64,000 bases of DNA from Dehalococcoidia bacterium (GTDB lineage: Bacteria > Chloroflexota > Dehalococcoidia > DSTF01 > JACRBR01): contig JAKFYB010000006.1 in assembly GCA_021731085.1 (NCBI GenBank), forward strand, positions 1 to 64,000, given 5' to 3'. Below the pieces are notes generated by a model, which saw only the letters and a list, made by a program, of their open reading frames with translations, did not search any database and had not been told where the DNA came from. Each line of letters begins with the position of its first letter. Within the stretch, counting starts at the first letter, position 1. The position numbers were made by a program, and so were the translations under genes. Shown here one piece after another: positions 62,063-64,000 of the stretch.

Positions 62063-62856
62063 ATCTCCAGCTGTTGCAGTTTCTCCAGCAGTTTCTTGCA
62101 GGCGAGGATGCCGTCGCGCTCGGAGAGGCGTTCGCCTTCGTACTCGATGCCAACGTAGCCGCTGTAGCCGGCGCTAAGGGCGATGTCCATCATGCGTTTG
62201 AAGTCAATCTTTGTTTCGTCGCCAGTTTGGTCATCGAAATCGTAACACTTGGCGCTCAGAGCTTTCGCGAAGGGCATCATTTGTTGGACGGCGTCGTAGC
62301 GATCAATGGTGTCCGGGAAGTTGCCGAAGTCGGGCAGCGTGCCGAAGCGCGGGTGGTTGACTCTCTTCATGAGCCCGACCAGCCAATCGGGTTCGGAGGA
62401 CAGGCCCCAGTGATTCTCGATGGTGACGTTGATGCTGTTGGCGTCGGCGTACTCGAGGAGTGAGGCGAAGGATTCGGCGCAGCGATCCTGGGCTTCAGCG
62501 TCGCCCTCGCGAGCGCCCGTGTTGCAGCGAATTGAGTGGCAGCCGAGGATTGCGGCGATGTCGATCCATTTGTGGTGGTTCTTTACGGCTTGGGCACGGC
62601 CCGTGGCGTCAGGCGAGGCCATGCTGCCTTCGCCGTCGCACATGATGAGAAGCATCTTGACGTTGTTGTCGTCGGCGCGCTGCTTGAGTTGCTTGAGGTA
62701 GGCGTATTGTGGTGACGGGAAGAAGGTGTTGACCATCTCGAAGCCGGTGATCCCGTGCTTGGCGGTGAAGTCGACCATGCCCATCTGGTCGATCTCTTTT
62801 GCGAAGAACATCTTGTGGAGGGACCAGGCGGCGAGGGAGATGTCGAATTTGGGCAT
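62059..62856 (-). CDS. Sugar phosphate isomerase/epimerase (xylose isomerase-like TIM barrel)
   Basis: The ATG at 62856 follows GGAGGACCTCC. The 265-aa protein has the family pattern: ISLAAWSLHKMFF, SIRCNTGA, NVTIENHWGLSSEPDW, LPDFGNFP, and a final VGIEYEGERLSE with the metal Glu. It fits the sugar group beside the Gfo/Idh genes. Substrate unknown. Confidence 0.88.
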   Translation of the reverse strand: MPKFDISLAAWSLHKMFFAKEIDQMGMVDFTAKHGITGFEMVNTFFPSPQYAYLKQLKQRADDNNVKMLLIMCDGEGSMASPDATGRAQAVKNHHKWIDIAAILGCHSIRCNTGAREGDAEAQDRCAESFASLLEYADANSINVTIENHWGLSSEPDWLVGLMKRVNHPRFGTLPDFGNFPDTIDRYDAVQQMMPFAKALSAKCYDFDDQTGDETKIDFKRMMDIALSAGYSGYVGIEYEGERLSERDGILACKKLLEKLQQLEM

Positions 62857-63086
62857 GGAGGTCCTCCGGTTTCGGATCTTGGTGCGGCGCAATGTAGCGA
62901 GGCTGGAGGCTGGAAGCTAGACGTTGGGTGTTCGAACCACTGCCGACATCCTTCACTTGCTGACCGCTGGCTCCAGTCTTCTTCGGAAATGCAGCGCGAA
63001 CAAACATTCATGCGGCCGCTTACACCACCGCATAGGACGTGTTATATCCGGGCACGGGTTGAGGTTGATGCGTATGGAGACTGAAT

Positions 63087-64000
63087 TTGTCAGACGGGGA
63101 GTCTGAGGCGCCGCTTTCGACGGTCCGCGTACCCGCGCTAGACGGTGTACGCGGCATTGCCATTCTTTCGGTGATGCTGCTGCATTTCTGGGAGACACCA
63201 TTTTCCCGAACGCGTCAGCCTTCCGTCCGGACCATCGATGAGGGGCTGCTCAAGATGATGCAGCCTGGATGGGCCGGCGTTGAGCTCTTTTTCGTACTGT
63301 CAGGATTTCTGATCACGGGGATCTTGCTCGACGCGAAGGGCGGCGCTGGATACTTTCGTGCTTTCTACGTGCGCCGTATCCTGCGCATCTTCCCGGTCTA
63401 CTACCTGTTCCTGTTCCTCATGCTGTACGTGGCACCGCATTTCGAGGGTACGGAGGCGGCAAGGGCTGGAACGATGTCGGTCGATGACCAGTGGTGGTTC
63501 TGGCTGCACGGCGTGAACATCGCGATTTCGTTTCCGGCGACGAACGCGACGATTCCGCTCGACACTGTGCACCTGTGGTCGTTGTCGTTCGAGGAGCAGT
63601 TTTATGTCGTGTGGCCACTGGTCGTGCTCGCCCTTTCTCGCGAGTGGTTGGCCGCGCTGTGTTGTGCGATCTTCGTCGTGACGTTGCCATTCAGATACCT
63701 GATGGGTGTGGAGCCGCTGTCTGATGTCTTCAGTACGGGCGCCCCGCGGGAATTCACTCCTGCGCATGCGGACACGCTCGTTGCTGGCGCATTACTGGCC
63801 GTGCTTGTGCGCGACGCGCACTATCGGAGCGTGGTCGCGAGATACACCGTACCGGTTGGCGCCGTCGCGGGCGGTTGCGTCTTCCTCATGTTTCTCATCA
63901 GGGATGGGCTAGACCCGCGCGATCCGTGGGTGTATACGATCGGATTTGTGTTTCTCAGCATGTTCTTTGCAGCGCTGGTGAGCTTCGCAGCACTGTCCGC
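63087..64000 (+). CDS. Acyltransferase 3-family membrane protein, 3' end off window
   Basis: The TTG at 63087 follows GGAG. The frame stays open to the window end (at least 304 codons). It has the acyltransferase 3 start PALDGVRGIAILSVMLLH (catalytic His), LSGFLITGILL and several transmembrane segments. It should O-acetylate a cell-surface sugar or lipid. Confidence 0.85.
   Translation, partial: MSDGESEAPLSTVRVPALDGVRGIAILSVMLLHFWETPFSRTRQPSVRTIDEGLLKMMQPGWAGVELFFVLSGFLITGILLDAKGGAGYFRAFYVRRILRIFPVYYLFLFLMLYVAPHFEGTEAARAGTMSVDDQWWFWLHGVNIAISFPATNATIPLDTVHLWSLSFEEQFYVVWPLVVLALSREWLAALCCAIFVVTLPFRYLMGVEPLSDVFSTGAPREFTPAHADTLVAGALLAVLVRDAHYRSVVARYTVPVGAVAGGCVFLMFLIRDGLDPRDPWVYTIGFVFLSMFFAALVSFAALS

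Overview
The window (about 58-60% GC) looks like chromosomal DNA of a Chloroflexota bacterium, probably near Dehalococcoidia. The case rests on three things. The tmRNA tag decodes as GERQLALAA, close to the GERELVLAG tag I recall for Dehalococcoides. There is a ferredoxin-dependent 2-oxoacid oxidoreductase and a pair of F420-type luciferase-like oxidoreductases. Several start codons sit 6-7 nt after a -10 box, which suggests leaderless mRNAs. Species cannot be assigned from the sequence alone.

Region 1 (1 to about 22,130) is accessory DNA. It opens with the end of a subtilisin-like protease gene, possibly frameshifted. A tightly coupled three-gene operon follows on the minus strand: an unknown protein, an SF2 helicase with an N-terminal nuclease-like domain, and an unknown 771-aa protein. 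A consensus promoter next to a perfect 15-bp palindrome drives a two-gene surface-protein operon: a thrombospondin-type-3/dockerin-like protein and a 2087-aa RHS protein with a probable toxin tip, followed by a HEAT-like candidate immunity gene. Next come a tyrosine recombinase preceded by twin palindromic repeats, a two-gene cassette built around a QueC-like PP-loop enzyme (the family used by Qat and type IV CBASS defence), and a serine recombinase. The recombinase gene ends inside the 3' end of ssrA (tmRNA). This suggests an integrated island whose right border is ssrA; the left border was not found.

Region 2 (22 to 30 kb) is core-like: ssrA, smpB, an S41 protease, a GGDEF diguanylate cyclase and a DnaJ-domain protein on the minus strand. 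On the plus strand a manganese (yybP-ykoY) riboswitch with an overlapping terminator precedes a CaCA-family cation exchanger. A TPR protein, a class III aminotransferase and a stand-alone Lrp/AsnC ligand-binding domain follow.

Region 3 (30 to 46 kb) is metabolic. A korA-korB operon is bracketed by two CBS-domain proteins and a PNPOx-like protein. Then come two tandem LLM oxidoreductases, a glcD-glcE-glcF glycolate oxidase operon, a PfkB kinase, two lipoproteins (one a nuclease), and galT-galK of the Leloir pathway.

Region 4 (46 to 64 kb) holds an acyl-CoA dehydrogenase, two integral membrane proteins, an HPRT fused to a nuclease-like domain, TetR, a MaoC hydratase, a SAM methyltransferase, a methylmalonyl-CoA mutase catalytic subunit, FabG, a C-terminally truncated 3-hydroxyacyl-CoA dehydrogenase, a PHP protein and a Tat-exported lipoprotein. 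It ends with a group of Gfo/Idh/MocA dehydrogenases and a sugar isomerase, and an acyltransferase running off the end. No tRNA, rRNA, CRISPR array or insertion sequence was seen.
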